64,000 nucleotides of DNA, taken from positions 64,986,115-65,050,114 of the forward strand of contig NC_052619.1 of the NCBI RefSeq assembly GCF_016545825.1, written 5' to 3'. The translations under genes and the position numbers were made by a program. The notes beneath the pieces were generated by a model. That model saw only the letters and a list, made by a program, of their open reading frames with translations, was not told the origin of the DNA and did not search any database. Of this stretch, positions 1 through 11,634 are shown one piece after another. The stretch's first letter is position 1. Each line of letters opens with the position of its first letter. The DNA comes from Eucalyptus grandis. Lineage: Eukaryota > Streptophyta > Magnoliopsida > Myrtales > Myrtaceae.

Positions 1-235
1 AAGCAGCTCTCACGGTCTCGGCCATGTGCCCCCGACTCAAGACTCCACCTTTCCCACGAGTGAGGACGCTCGCGCCAGACCCACCATGGCCGATCGATCT
101 CAAGCGGCGGAAATCGAACGCCAAAGTGGGATTCCGCCTCAAAGGTTTGATCTTTGACGAAGAAGACCACTTGGGTAAAGCGCTGAAACTCGGTTGGTGG
201 ACAGTAGTCACGGAGCAGGGCATATTGGGTTAACG
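1..235. other. Start of tandem unit A, conserved segment of unknown function
   Basis: This segment recurs at about 21070, 43466 and 62222 and serves as the reference point for the four tandem units. It is GC-richer than its surroundings. On the minus strand a short frame beginning MAETVR is best kept in unit D, has an early stop in unit B and is frameshifted in unit C. The plus strand also has short open frames. No domain is recognised. The A and C copies lack about 190 bp that B and D keep just downstream. It may be a decayed 5' exon or promoter region of an unidentified gene; coding status is not supported. Confidence 0.4.
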
Positions 236-1800
236 TGGGAGCAGAGAAACGGGGAACATACGAGTGAGTTGAGACCAAAATTATTCATCTTTCTTTGGAG
301 GTTATGTTGCGTGCTTTTTGCAGTAATCTTCTCTGAAGATAATGTAAGACCTTGCATAGGCTCTCCTGTCTAATCATCTTCTCCCCATGTACCTTCTTTC
401 AATGATGTTGGAGAATCTAGGAAGAGGGAGACAAAGCGTTGTAATCTATAGACGACGATGAAGATTTCACACAAGCTGAAGTTGTTCAATTGGAGTATTG
501 CATCCGGATATAAATCGAAAGTCGAAATATTTAAATCTTTGTTTTCAGTCATGAAAAGCTGAACTTGATCGTAACTGTTTTTACTCTTTTAGATTACAAG
601 TTGGACCCAAAGTGAGATGAGCCACGGGGTGAGCATTTTACTTTCACCTCCTTGCGTCTAGAAAGAGATACACGCATTAACGGTATTGGAATTAGAGCAA
701 ACATTCATACACCAAGCCTTTTTCATGTCTGCTTCCCAGCCTGGTTCTCCGATTCTTGATTCTCGGTTCTCGGCCCAGCTTGGTTCCCACCTAGAAACCG
801 GGAATCGAGAATTGAACTCTAGAGTACAAGTTCTAAAAAAAAATGGAATCGGGAAATAAGATTTCCATTGGAACTTGAAACTGGATCTGTTCCCATGTCT
901 TACCTTCTAAACATAAATTCAAAATAATTGTCCATTATTTAAAATATCACTCGTATTTTCTCACTATAAAAGAATTTATTTTAATAAAAAAGGATAAAAT
1001 CTTTACACGCGAGCAAATACGTGCAAGTATGCACACAACTAGGGCTGTTCACATGAGCAAAATAATTATATATCATCATCACACCACAAAAGTAGATTAA
1101 CACAAAGAAGCAAGAAAAACTCTAATCACTGCCAAATAAGTAGAGACAATTTAGAGATGGAGTTTACTAACGAAACCGATCAATTTGTAGATTTTGATTT
1201 CAAAAACAACACACTAAAATTTCAGCTAATTCCGATGAAGTTTCACCATGAAAGCTAGACTGCCTCTTCTCCTCTTCGATGTTATGCTCTCTGCCTCTTC
1301 TCTGCTTCAGCCCCCCCTGCCTGCCTGCCTCCCTCCCTCAATCAAGATCGTTTCACCCAGCCCATCAAGCAGTTATATTGCCATCTTTACTGCTCTTTTT
1401 TTGGGTCCCTTGGAGCTTGTACCTCTGTTGAGATGCCCTTTGTCGCTGGGCTTTTAGGAATTTTGGGACCGTTACAAACTTTCCCCTTTGAGTTTGCCTT
1501 TGGTAATTAGGAGTTTATGTCAAGTTGATATCACCCACGCCTCTTCGATTGATGCCCCTTGCAATCCAACTCTTGTTGCTTACTTTGAACGAGATTTTTG
1601 TTTCAGCCAAAGAAAGAAATGCTATTTAAATATAAATCATGTGCAATAATGGTTATATGAATTCAAATAAATGTGAGGAAACTACCATCGCACAATAGTT
1701 ATTGTCACAGTTATTTGGCCATGACTAAACTGAATCACGATGTGACCCTGTATGTGGCATGGATAGTCCAGAAGCCATCCTAAAATGTTTCTATATGTTG
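236..1800. other. AT-rich intergenic sequence, no gene seen
   Basis: The same sequence occurs in unit C (43700-45280) and, more diverged, in unit B (27960-29625). Open frames are short and not conserved between copies. The stretch around 637-920 contains degenerate CGGTTC/GAACCG-type repeats typical of decayed DNA transposons. Unit B has about 190 bp more near 28300-28490, which A and C lack. Confidence 0.5.
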
Positions 1801-1912
1801 GGTGCAAACATCATCCAACTTGTTAATTCAACATTGGAGATATATAAACTAGGCATCCTCTCCATTGGAAGCCATTCCTTCAATTTGGTAGTACGACAAT
1901 ATACTCTTGATG
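1801..1912. repeat. Dispersed 110-bp repeat fragment
   Basis: This stretch is nearly the same as 16945-17060 and 58151-58265, where it directly follows the end of a non-autonomous LTR element. In unit C the position holds ordinary single-copy sequence (about 45281-45500), so the fragment replaced local DNA in unit A. The junction falls at the shared motif GGGTGCAAACAT, which suggests a recombination or template-switch event. Confidence 0.55.
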
Positions 1913-2026
1913 TTTTTTTTTTAATGACTCGGGAACCGCCGTATAGCCGGCAGCCGGCGACGTAAACCTAGAGCGACGCTAGTGTGGGGACCCACTTCTC
2001 ACGGCACCGCACTTAAGTCGCGCAAA
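1913..2026 (-). repeat. SINE-like 3' fragment
   Basis: A GC-rich stretch is preceded by a T-run. Read on the minus strand it ends GAGTCATT followed by an A tail, similar to the tail of the SINE at 25029-25234 (GGGTCATC plus A-rich tail). No box A/B promoter is present, so it would be 5'-truncated. It is absent from the matching place in unit C. The family assignment is tentative. Confidence 0.35.
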
Positions 2027-3093
2027 TGAACTATATGTACGTCACGATATCTTGCCGAAATTATATATAACAAACTACGTATATTCAGGACAATTTATAA
2101 TAAGGAAATTGGTTTTTTGAGAGACTCTTAAAGACCTCGACTGGTTACTCATGTGTGCTTTGGTTACGAATGAACTTCAATAGCAAGAGTGTAGTTTCTT
2201 ATTAAAAAATTGATGTCTATGTTTCCATTGTTTTCATATATAAAGTAAAAGAGCAGGAAGAAGAGACTAGATTTGACCGTTCCTTGAGAGACTTTGGATA
2301 TACGTAAGTTCCACCTCTGCGTTATGAAATGTTAGATTCTGGGTGCGATTGTTGAATAGCCCTCTGCATGGTGTTTTGTATTGTCATAGCAACTTCCTTC
2401 TTTCAATTTATTCATACCTCCAATTTCTTAGAATGTAGATGGCTTCATTATTTTGGCATGTTTAGATTTCTCACTTGTGTAACAGATATTCTTTTAAGTC
2501 CTTTTCCTTTCAATTGATTTTGTGAATGCGAATTGTAATTTCAAATCACAATGATTAACAATGTATGTCCCTTTAAATTAGTTTTCTTTTTTAAACTAAT
2601 TTGATGGTATAACCACTCTATATTATATTGGACTAAAACCTTTCCTATGTTTCGTTGACGTTATTGTGAAGCTCTTCCAGTTGAGTTTCTAATTTCGGTT
2701 TTGAGGAATTCGTGTTTATTCATTCAGACATCTCTGGATGAATATTTTACTTCATTTAGCTTTACTGTCTTATTTTCCTGACATAAATAAATCAACAAAA
2801 CACCAAATTCGCTCAATTGGACCGACGCATTATAGGGAATATACGAAAGAAAAATCCTTGAAAGAAAATCCCAAATGTCAAGCCCTTTGACTTGCAAGTC
2901 TCTTTTGACCCCCCAAAAAAGCAAACGTGCAAGTCTCTTGCATTTTCTTTAATCGAGATACGACATTAGAAGTAATACATAAACGGCCACACTTTCAAAC
3001 TATAGTAAACACACTTATGACACTGTTATTTCAACTTCCCTACAGAAGTACATACATCGGTAATGAATTTATTTGTGAGATTTTGTGATATAT
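2027..3093. other. 3' flank of methyltransferase copy A, no gene seen
   Basis: AT-rich DNA conserved with 45510-46568 and 29850-30903. It lies downstream of the minus-strand methyltransferase. The minus-strand open frame at 2724-2924 is only partly conserved and resembles no known family. It probably holds the 3' UTR and the intergenic spacer. Confidence 0.45.
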
Positions 3094-4271
3094 TTAGGTA
3101 ATTTTCTTCAACGAAATGATGATGCTGACCAATGGAATCTTTTCCTTGGAAAAGCGGTTGCCAAGTTTAGCCCTGAACCTCTCGAAAACCTCATTGATGA
3201 TCTCTTCACCAAAGTGATGAACGAGCAAGGGCTCGGCTATAGCTCTTAGGCTCCCAACTATTTTGTCCGCCGCTTCCTTTGAGACAACATTAGGGTCGAA
3301 ATCGGTCTCAAATACATCCCGATTCACTTCAAACACCTCCAAGCAATCGATTGAGAATGACCCTTGCTTTTCAACCTCCCGGCGTACTTCTTTTGGTGAG
3401 GGTGTGTAATAAGGGACGTTGAAGGAGTCGAGTTTCTCTTCTTCTATGATTCCCTACATCAGCGACAGACTTAGTATGTTAGATCTTTCTACCGAATATA
3501 AGAAACAATTGCAATAAGTTGTCACTGTAATATCCTAATAAAAGTCATAGTTACTTTGACCAAAATAATAATAAAAAGAAAAGCCGTAGGTACTTGTTTA
3601 TGTAATTGGCTTTGCAACTTTTGCATATTGCTGATATTTGTTGTTTCCTAGTATGTAATTGTGCATTCCATTTTTTACACCATGCCTAATAGGGAACGAG
3701 TGTGCACTTAATTAAAATACCTAATAATTTTTCTCGCGTACTCTGATTTTGCTGAATACATTCATAAGGAAGAGAAATCAGATTAAATATGTAGGGTATC
3801 CAAACTGCACTATTGCGTTCTTTCAAAGAATTCATGCGAAAACTATTGCTAGAGCTCATCTAACAGGTGCTTTAGGTACAGTAAAATCAGGAATAATCAT
3901 TAACTGTAACCACCATTACTCTCATTGTTTTTTGTTTTCTAATTGATGGTTATGATTGATCTCGGAGTGCGAAAACAAAAGATACTCCTAGAGGACTAAC
4001 AAAACTCACCAGGGTCAACGGAAGTATGATACAATTTTTACTGCAGGCAATAAGAAAAACCAACTCAATACTAACATGTCCGCGACTTTTCAAGTACTCC
4101 TTTGATCTTTTTAATTTGCTTACTTCGGTGACCATCTCATTGAGATCAATAGCTAAGAGCTCCCAATATTGGCGATGCTCTTCGCTTGAAGGATCGTCAC
4201 TTCTTCGACCCAGGAGGGCCAAAAGCATACGCCCTCCCATTGAAATTGCTGAGAAGTCCCTTCGGAATTGC

Positions 4272-4294
4272 GAGAGAGAGAGAGATAGAGAGAG
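4272..4294. repeat. Short interrupted GA microsatellite at the exon 3 deletion edge
   Basis: About 23 bp of GA with one interruption. In copies B and C the same place holds 77 and about 117 bp of pure GA, followed by the intact acceptor and start of exon 3. The deletion therefore removed part of the repeat together with the first part of the exon. Confidence 0.7.
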
Positions 4295-4949
4295 TTTATT
4301 AACAAATGAATCTATGGGCCAAAAAATTTACCTGAGACAGCCAATGAAGGCTGTACGAAGAATGAATGAAGTGCAGACTCTCCCAAGCGAACAATCTCCC
4401 GCAGAACGAACCGGGAACGCCATTGAAGAAGCATGCCAACACCGCGGATGCTCCATACTTGCTCTTCATTTGCTCACTTAGCTTCTCTTGGAATCTCGGC
4501 AAGAAGCTGCTGAAGAGGGTGTTGAAGTCATTCCCCGGGAGATCATTCAAGAACACTTGGAACTCCGGTAGCTCGTGCTTCTTCGCATTGCACAGATCGA
4601 TCATGATGCTTATGATCTCAGACACAGCGAAGAGACTGTTGGCGCCGCAGGAACAGCCCAAGTCTGCGATGGTGAGGCTTGCCGGGATGGTAGCGGCGAT
4701 AGTGGAGAAGAAAGCTGTGATGGCTGCCTCTGTTATAGGCTTTGTCATCGATATCACCTTTCTCTATGAAAAGATAAAGAGAGCATTGACTCAATATAAA
4801 GAGAAAAGGTTTATATCTTAGTTTTTTCATCTGCGGAGAAATAAATCACAATTGTCATGTTTACCCTACACTGTTCGAACATATCTTCTCGATTAAAATA
4901 AATGGGTAGTTAATAGAGAACGATTGAAGATTGCAAACTCTGTGCATTC

Positions 4950-5579
4950 AGGAAAATTACAAAAAAATCCTAAATTAATTGAATTTGTGCCAGTTCAGTT
5001 AAAAACCATTTAATTTAACTCATTTAGTCCAAGACTTTAGACCAATTTACTCATTTCAACCCATTCTGGTCAGAAAATCACTGAGGTAGGCATCGATAGT
5101 GTCACATAAAACGGTCCGCATTTACGTGGACAATTTTTATAATTTTTATAAAAATTTCTAAACCTTTTATAGTTTTTATTTTTTCTTTTATATGAAGTTA
5201 GTTAACCGGCCATCCCTCACCGACTCTAGGCAAGGGTTGAGGACCTAACTGGCCACTAGGTGTGGGTCAAGGTTGCAGTCCTCACCTAGACCGAGCGTGA
5301 GCCATGAAGCTCTCATCGACCTTGAAAGTGGTTGTGGCATTTGCCAGGCTTAGAAATGAAAAAGAAAAAAGAGAAGAATTTTTTTATTATAAAAAGCTAT
5401 GCACGTAAGGGATAGTTGTATCACGTAGGACAATTGGTGTTCATGTCTCAATTAAATTTGGTTTGAATGATTAAATTGGCAAATCATCAAAAGTTTTATG
5501 ACTAAATTGGTCAAATTGAAAGTTTATGATTGAATTGATTAAATGTAATAGGTTTTGAATATTTTTGGTATTTTTTTCT
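4950..5579. mobile_element. MULE-like MITE in intron 1 (copy A)
   Basis: The element is flanked by a perfect 9-bp duplication, TGTGCATTC (4941-4949 and 5580-5588). Its ends are imperfect inverted repeats, AGGAAAATTACAAAAA and, on the other strand, AGAAAAAAATACCAAAAA, and the similarity continues inward through a TTTAGTC-type motif. It has no coding capacity. A 9-bp target duplication with long inverted repeats fits Mutator-like MITEs. The same insertion is in copies B and C. Confidence 0.75.
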
Positions 5580-5883
5580 TGTGCATTCTATCCAAATCAA
5601 ACATCATTTGTCCCATGTTACGATGGTTTTACAAGATCTAATTCTTTTATATACTCTCCAGTGTACATTCTTCAAGAGATGCTTTGTTAATTAAAAAAAT
5701 TGTCTACAAATTAGGGACATCATTTAAATTTTAGATCGATAAGTGATATGGTCTAATAGGGCGTGGTAAAATGGTGTCTTTCACATATATAATTTCAAAT
5801 CTTGGTAAACAAAAAGAACCTAGTTTGTTACAAAATGAACAATCATATTGTAGTGTATTATTACAAAAGGGTGTATAATCATA

Positions 5884-6085
5884 ATTTTTTTTTCTCGTTA
5901 GTCCTACTCTAATTTTCAACTCATTTCGGACTTTTGTCTTGTCCCTTTGGAGGACGAGAAAGTCGAAATTCACACTTAAAACTAATTGTCCTTCCTTAAT
6001 TCCTCTGAGAAAGTGATGATTCAAACTTCCCATCTCCCCTAAAAGTGACCACTGGAGCAAACCTCAGTGATTTAATCAATCTTTT
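5884..6085 (-). mobile_element. tRNA-derived SINE in intron 1 (copy A)
   Basis: This is the decayed counterpart of the element at 33899-34102. Read on the minus strand it has a box A-like head and a degraded box B (in copy B: AGTTCGAATCC) and ends in an A-run (T-run at 5884 on the plus strand). It is shared by all three gene copies. Boundaries are approximate because no clear target duplication remains. Confidence 0.55.
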
Positions 6086-6274
6086 AAGAATGAGGAAAAG
6101 TAGTATTGTCTCCCTGAAAAATAAATTCTTGAAAGTATTTTTCGATATCATCCTATTTTCATTAAGACAAATATGTGCCCACAATAGAACAATGAGAGGT
6201 TTACCTGAAGTAATGAGTTGTTAGCATAACTTGTTTCTCCCATTCCTTCTTTCATGGGGAATTGTTGTGTGAAT

Positions 6275-6279
<5 letters not shown>

Positions 6280-6336
<57 letters not shown>
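6280..6336. repeat. CT/GA microsatellite in the 5' UTR (copy A)
   Basis: Perfect CT dinucleotide run touching the start codon of the minus-strand gene, so the transcript would read GAGAGAUGGAA. It is 57 bp here, about 109 bp in copy B and 29 bp in copy C. GA-rich leaders in plants can bind BPC/GAGA-type factors (established for other genes); no function is shown here. Confidence 0.85.
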
Positions 6337-6338
<2 letters not shown>

Positions 6339-6346
6339 AGTCTTTT

Positions 6347-6455
6347 TGGCTTGCATCTGAATGCGTTTGAGGCTCTTCTATTTATGGAGAGTTTCTCTCT
6401 CATTTGGCTTGCATTTGAATGGGTTTGAGGCTCTTATATTTATGGAGAGTTTTGA
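6347..6455 (-). promoter_or_regulatory. Duplicated core promoter region with two TATA-like boxes (copy A)
   Basis: A stretch of about 60 bp beginning GGCTTGCAT occurs twice in tandem. Each copy contains a TATA-like box on the minus strand (CCATAAATAGAAG near 6376-6388 and CCATAAATATAAG near 6433-6445). Copies B and C have one such box at the matching place. The gene has a deleted exon, so the doubled promoter may have no consequence. Confidence 0.45.
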
Positions 6456-6594
6456 AGTACTTCGTTTCAATGCGTCGCATTCACTGTAACTTGAGCCTAG
6501 TTCAAGTGTGAAACATGCATGGAGAAAATATTGAATATCTAAATTGTAGCCAACTCAGCAAAATATTAGTCCATTTATCTTATGACACATATTG

Positions 6595-6944
6595 TACTCA
6601 TGTTAGAGAAATAAATTTAAAATCAATCCAAACTGCTTGCCAACATTTTCAAAATAAAAAGAAAGATACCGAAAGGGCGTTAGAGAAATCTAACGTAATC
6701 AAGTCCCCGAACTCATAGATCTCTGGTTCGTAGGAGTAAACGAGAGATTTACTTTACTTGGGTTTCTAATTGATCCACCAAAAATAGATTAGTGGTGACT
6801 CCTAATTGAAAATCAATCGCATGTTAAGAACATGAACTTAAGTCGCGAATTGGTGTGGGCTTGGGAGAGCCAGAGTTAAGTCTATGCTTAATAATCCATT
6901 AGCCAAACCCTAGATGGTTCACACCCGAAATTTTGGTCACGACA
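6595..6944 (+). mobile_element. 3' fragment of a Tat-like LTR
   Basis: The sequence matches the last 350 bp or so of the solo LTR at 8241-11629 and ends in the same GTC(A/G)CGACA terminus. It starts at an internal LTR point (CATGTTAG). In unit C this place holds about 230 bp of other sequence (50255-50487) that is absent here. The fragment therefore replaced local DNA and did not arrive by a simple insertion. Confidence 0.7.
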
Positions 6945-8235
6945 GTGGCCGTCATTGCTTTCGTCTAATTTGGAGGGCAACCCTTGCCTTGGTCACAAGG
7001 GTTGAGCCCTCGCCGAATTTGATGAAAGCGACCCTCGTCGACCATAGGTGAGGGTTGGTATAGGCGAGGGCCACGACAACCTTGCCAGCCCTCATCTGTG
7101 GCTGGTCGCTGGCCACGGGCCAATGAGAGAGAAAGAAAGAAATAGAAAAACAAAGGACAAAGAAACGGTGAAGAAGAGAGAGAAATGAAAGGGAGAGAGA
7201 GGGGATTCAGGTTTCTTGAAAAGTGGGCCCATGAGCGACACGTAGAATGGACTTATGCATTGTTGAGGTGGTTACTTCAGTTACACTCAATATTTTCTCA
7301 ACATGCATGGGCATGAGTTTGCACGAACATGTCCACTTGGTGGGATCTCTCTCAATCACTTGGACAGGAATTCTTATTACTTTCAAATAAAGGATAGACA
7401 AAGACAAAATACATGTGATACTTGGGTAAGGTTGTGCTCCTCCATACACAGTACAAGCCTAGATACGTGCCATATTGCCATGCGCGAGGTTGAACTTAAA
7501 AGACGTTTCTATTTTTCAAGAGTTTTATAAATCAATGCTCTTAAAATTAGGTTAAAAATTACAAAAATTGTTGAGGCACTTTCAAAATTCAAAACGTGCA
7601 TCCTATGAAAAAACTAAAGGGTCCTAATAAATAATAGAAGGATTGTGTATCAATGATTGGTCTATACAAACAAAGTTACTACTAAAGTATCTCTTGCATT
7701 TGAGCCATTTACGAAACTCAACCCACTGGATAAATGTTCAAGTTTCAGCACAAGATATGCACGGGTTACTTCTCTTAATTAAGAGAAAGCCATTACAAGA
7801 CAAAGAATGGGCTCAAGGGAGCACCGAGTGAAGAGGAAAAAAAAAGAAAACAAAGAAGGAGAACCTTGGGTTTACTCTCTCTATATGTAGAAGGGATGAC
7901 TAATTTCCAGTTTGGTTCGATCCCACCTAGGAATCGGGAATTGGACTTGGGGTCAGATCGGATTAGGAGAATTAGTTCCCAATTTTTGGGATAGGGGACC
8001 GGATCGAGCGTCCTATGGAATCGATCACTTGGCAATTTTACCTCAAATTTCAACATTTTGAAGGCAAATATTTCCCTTGAAAATGGCACATAATCGACAA
8101 GGTAAATCTTTCCCCCAAAAAATTACTAAACTTGTCGCTATTTTTGAGAAATAATTAAAAAAAAAACAATATAGCCGGTCGAGTTCCCCCAACATCGAGA
8201 ATCGGACCAAAAATAACTTGTTTTATTTTTATGGA
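6945..8235. other. Upstream flank of copy A, no gene seen
   Basis: Conserved with 50488-51785 (unit C) and 34800-36125 (unit B). The short frames at 7207-7449 (minus) and 7303-7530 (plus) overlap each other and accumulate changes at all codon positions. The right part (about 7900-8235) carries the GGTTCG/CCGGATCG-type decayed repeat that continues beyond the solo LTR insertion. Confidence 0.45.
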
Positions 8236-8240
8236 ATTGG

Positions 8241-11200
8241 TGTTGACACCTAAATTTTGGCGACCTAATTAATCATTTATTGCATTAAAAATTAGGGGTC
8301 AATTTTATCCCTGAAAAAATAATTAATTGCATAGCATATAGATTTAAGTGCATTTGCATTTTTTGCATATGTTTATTGGATCCGTGGCGGATGAGTTCGA
8401 ATTAATGGTTCTGAGCTTTAAATTGACAGGCTAGACTAAGCCCACAAAGAAAGCAAATCGGTCTAAGCCCGTATCCTCGGAGATATTTTACAGATTTATC
8501 TTTGTGAGATTTCAATTCAAAAGCAAATATTACGTTTGGAAAAAACAAATATTGCGTTTCGAAAAGAAATCTTCGTGGATATGGATTTAGAAAATTTAAA
8601 AACCCTAATCCGTGCCCTATAAATAAGTAAACATACGTAGGGTTTGAAGGGGGGCCACACATTGATAGATACGGCCATTGAGAGATACCGGGAGGGAGTG
8701 GAGAAAAGCTCGACGGTTTTGTCAAAAATCAGATCGCAGAGAGAGAATCCTGTTCGCATAAGAAAAGGGAGAAGTCGGCGGAGCGCTGGCGAGGTTTCGT
8801 TCAAGGAGAGAGCATAATCCACTACATCTAGTCCAGTTTTCAAGGAGTCATCACAAAAAGGAGCCGCACCATCAAAAATACGCATATCACTTCATCACAT
8901 CATCAGTGCATCTCGTCATCATCCTTGGCCACCTTACAAGCGATCTTAGCGATTTATTTCGAGGAGTACGCCCAACGCTCCATTGACCCGGTGACACTAC
9001 TCAGCAAACACCGACAATTCCTCTTTACCCTTGCAACAACAAATCGTGGACCGGGCTGCACCTCCAGCTCCCTGCAACATGACGATTTGCTGTCCAGCCG
9101 AGGTGCGACCTTCGACGATGATCACACGCCAAGGAGCCTCCGATGACGAAGGTCGAAAGCTCACGACGTTAAGATTTTGGCGGCTCTAACAAAGCTCCAC
9201 TTGGCGATGCTTGAGATCAACATGGAATGAGAGAAAATTTTCCAAGCGTCCTTGACGTGCCCGAGACCTCCACCGATCCACTTATTTTGCTCTCGTTTGA
9301 ATTTTTATTATTGCAGGTCTTCCTTGACTGAATCCAGTCACCTCCCCGCAGCACCATGACCCACGAACAGCACCAAGAAACCTAGCCAAGCATCACTGTG
9401 TTCTGTTTCGCAGGTCCTCGAAGCTTGTCCTCGATCACTAATCCAAGCTGAAGCCAAGGGGCACCCCAGTCAAGCCAAATTCTTCCACCGCCCCACGTTT
9501 GGTTGTGACAATCGCGAAGGTCCGAGTTCGAGCCACCGCTGAACATATTTCAACGCTCTAAGTCCCAACAATTCCAAGCGAGATCTCGGCCCAGCGTGTC
9601 TTGCAAGTCTTTCCAGCGAGTTTCCCACAATGAGTAACCTTGGTTGGGCCACATCAAGCTGCAGCAACGTGTCTGGTTCCATACAATCGAGACCGATCCT
9701 GCAAAGTTCTATTCTTTATTTTTACTGCAGATTTTTTTTGGCACGGTTTCATACCCATTACACGTATAAGATGCCACTTTCTTATTTCTTTTAATGTGTA
9801 GAAGTGGCCTGAGAGGGTTGCTCGGTCAAAGTCTTCAGTGGAGGCATTCGGCAAGCATCCGAGTCACTAACATTTGCACAAGAGAAGGGCACACGTCCTT
9901 TGAGTAAAGGAGGGCGTACGCATTGAAAGGAGGGAGGATTTCGTACACTTATTTTATAGAAATTTGGAGCATCTCCCAATTGTGGTTCTCTAGGTTTCTC
10001 GGGAGCTGCACGCAAAGCCCCTGGCGGGTATCCATCCCGTGAGCCTTGCTGAGCACCACCACGTCGTGGGTCGTGAGTAGCCGTTTGAGGATCGGAATTC
10101 GGAAGCCAATATTCGAATTAGGTAAAAATCTTATCTATTTTGATTTTCGAAAATTCCGTTTCCTTATTTGATTTATTCGTTGATGCCCATGATGGAAATT
10201 TCCGATATGCTAAGATATGTGAAATCTCGAGTAGCCTTCTAAATTAAGAAATCTTCCTAATTTCGCAACGTGTATATGATTGACGGTCCAATTTCATGCT
10301 CGAAATACGACCCATAATCGCACGGAAAAATCACCAATCCGATCTCACGCTCGAGATACGATTCGTGATTTTGTCTAAAATTGGCCAATCCGATCTCATG
10401 GGCGGGATATGATTCGTCAATTTGTGGATATTGATCTTATCTTGCCTGATTTGCTATTGTGTCGTTTGAATCAATTTCGTTTTCATAAAAAAGAAAAATA
10501 AAAAATTTGTATTAGGATTAGGTTTGTTTTAGAATATTTATTGTTATCTTGCATATTTAGAATAGAGATTTTATTTCGAACTTCAAAATAAAAAATCAAA
10601 TCAATCAATTTAGGTTGCTAGTGTTTTTTACTTAGGTTGCATGTTTAATAATTTGATAATTCTTAATTTCGAAATTAATAAAACAAAAACACAAAAAAGG
10701 TCATCATGCATATGTCATGTAGAATTAGGACATTCTTTATACGTCATTGCATATTAGAATAAATTGCATGCTTATTTAGAATAAAAACCATGTGCACGTC
10801 ATATAGAATTAGGTTCATACAATGCACGTCATTTAATGATTTTTGTTAGGTCCATTTAAGTAGAAATTGTCAGTCATTAGATTAATTTAGATTGCATATT
10901 TAAATGTTGCATTTCTTTAATTTCGAATCTCATAGAAAATACAAAAAAAATTATTTAGAATAAATCCATCTCATGCTTAGGATAGACTACATGCTTAGTT
11001 ATGTCATATTGCTTAGGTCATATAACTAAGTCATGTTGCCATGTCATATCATTTCATGTTAAATTAGTGGCATGCATTGCATATTGCATGATTTTCATTA
11101 ATTAAGTGAAAACAAAACAAAAATTGCGTGTTAATTAGAAATCATATTTAGGACTGCTGATGTGAATTCTAAACTAACAACGCAGATGCTTTTGTTGCTA

Positions 11201-11629
11201 TGAGGTAAGTCCTGCAATTTATTCATTGCTTTCTTGGATGTTAAATTGGTGGTTTGCGCACCCGCATGATCACCTCACATGTTAGAATTTAAAATCAATT
11301 CAAGCTGCCTGCAAAAACATTTTTGAAATTAAAAGAATGGTACCGAAAGGGCATTAGAGAAATCTAGTGTAATCAAGTCCCCGTACCCATAATCTCTGGT
11401 TCGTAGAAGTAAAGTAAATCTCCCATTACTTTATTTGGGTTTCTAATCGACCCACCAAAAATAGATTAGTGGCGACTCCTAATTAAAAATCAATTGCATG
11501 TTAAAAAAAAAAACTTGAACCTAAAGTCGCGAATTGGTATGGGCTTGGGAGAGCCCGAGTTAAGTTTAGGCTTAACAATCCATTAGCCAAACCCTAGGTG
11601 GTCCAAAACCGAAAAATTTGGTCGCGACA
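8241..11629 (+). mobile_element. Solo LTR of a Tat/Ogre-like retrotransposon
   Basis: The 3.39-kb segment begins TGTTGACACC, ends GGTCGCGACA and is flanked by a perfect 5-bp duplication, ATTGG (8236-8240 and 11630-11634). Unit C has the empty site with a single ATTGG near 51783. Only one LTR start and one end are present, with no internal domain, so this is a solo LTR left by LTR-LTR recombination. A TATA box (CTATAAATAAG, 8618-8628) marks the probable LTR promoter. The same LTR family occurs at 22357, 24850 and 63481. Open frames inside are short and not conserved. The Tat/Ogre assignment rests on LTR length and termini; no protein domains were available. Confidence 0.85.
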
Positions 11630-11634
11630 ATTGG

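Larger units (their letters stand above)
3094..6279 (-). pseudogene. SABATH carboxyl methyltransferase, copy A (exon 3 partly deleted)
   Basis: Homologue of S-adenosylmethionine-dependent carboxyl methyltransferases (salicylate/benzoate/jasmonate type). Exon 1 is 6205-6279 (25 codons with the GETSYANNS motif and a final Gln), exon 2 is 4332-4763 (144 codons, open, with [18 protein letters not shown] and SLHWLS motifs), and exon 4 is 3094-3453 (119 codons plus stop, open). Exon 3 survives only as 4124-4271. Its first 28 or so codons and its acceptor are missing, and the remnant abuts a short GA/CT run. A further in-frame loss of 8 codons lies inside the remnant relative to copies B and C. Exons 1, 2 and 4 keep splice sites and frame, so the damage is probably recent. 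A protein without the deleted part is unlikely to be active. A transcript using a cryptic acceptor cannot be excluded. Confidence 0.88.
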
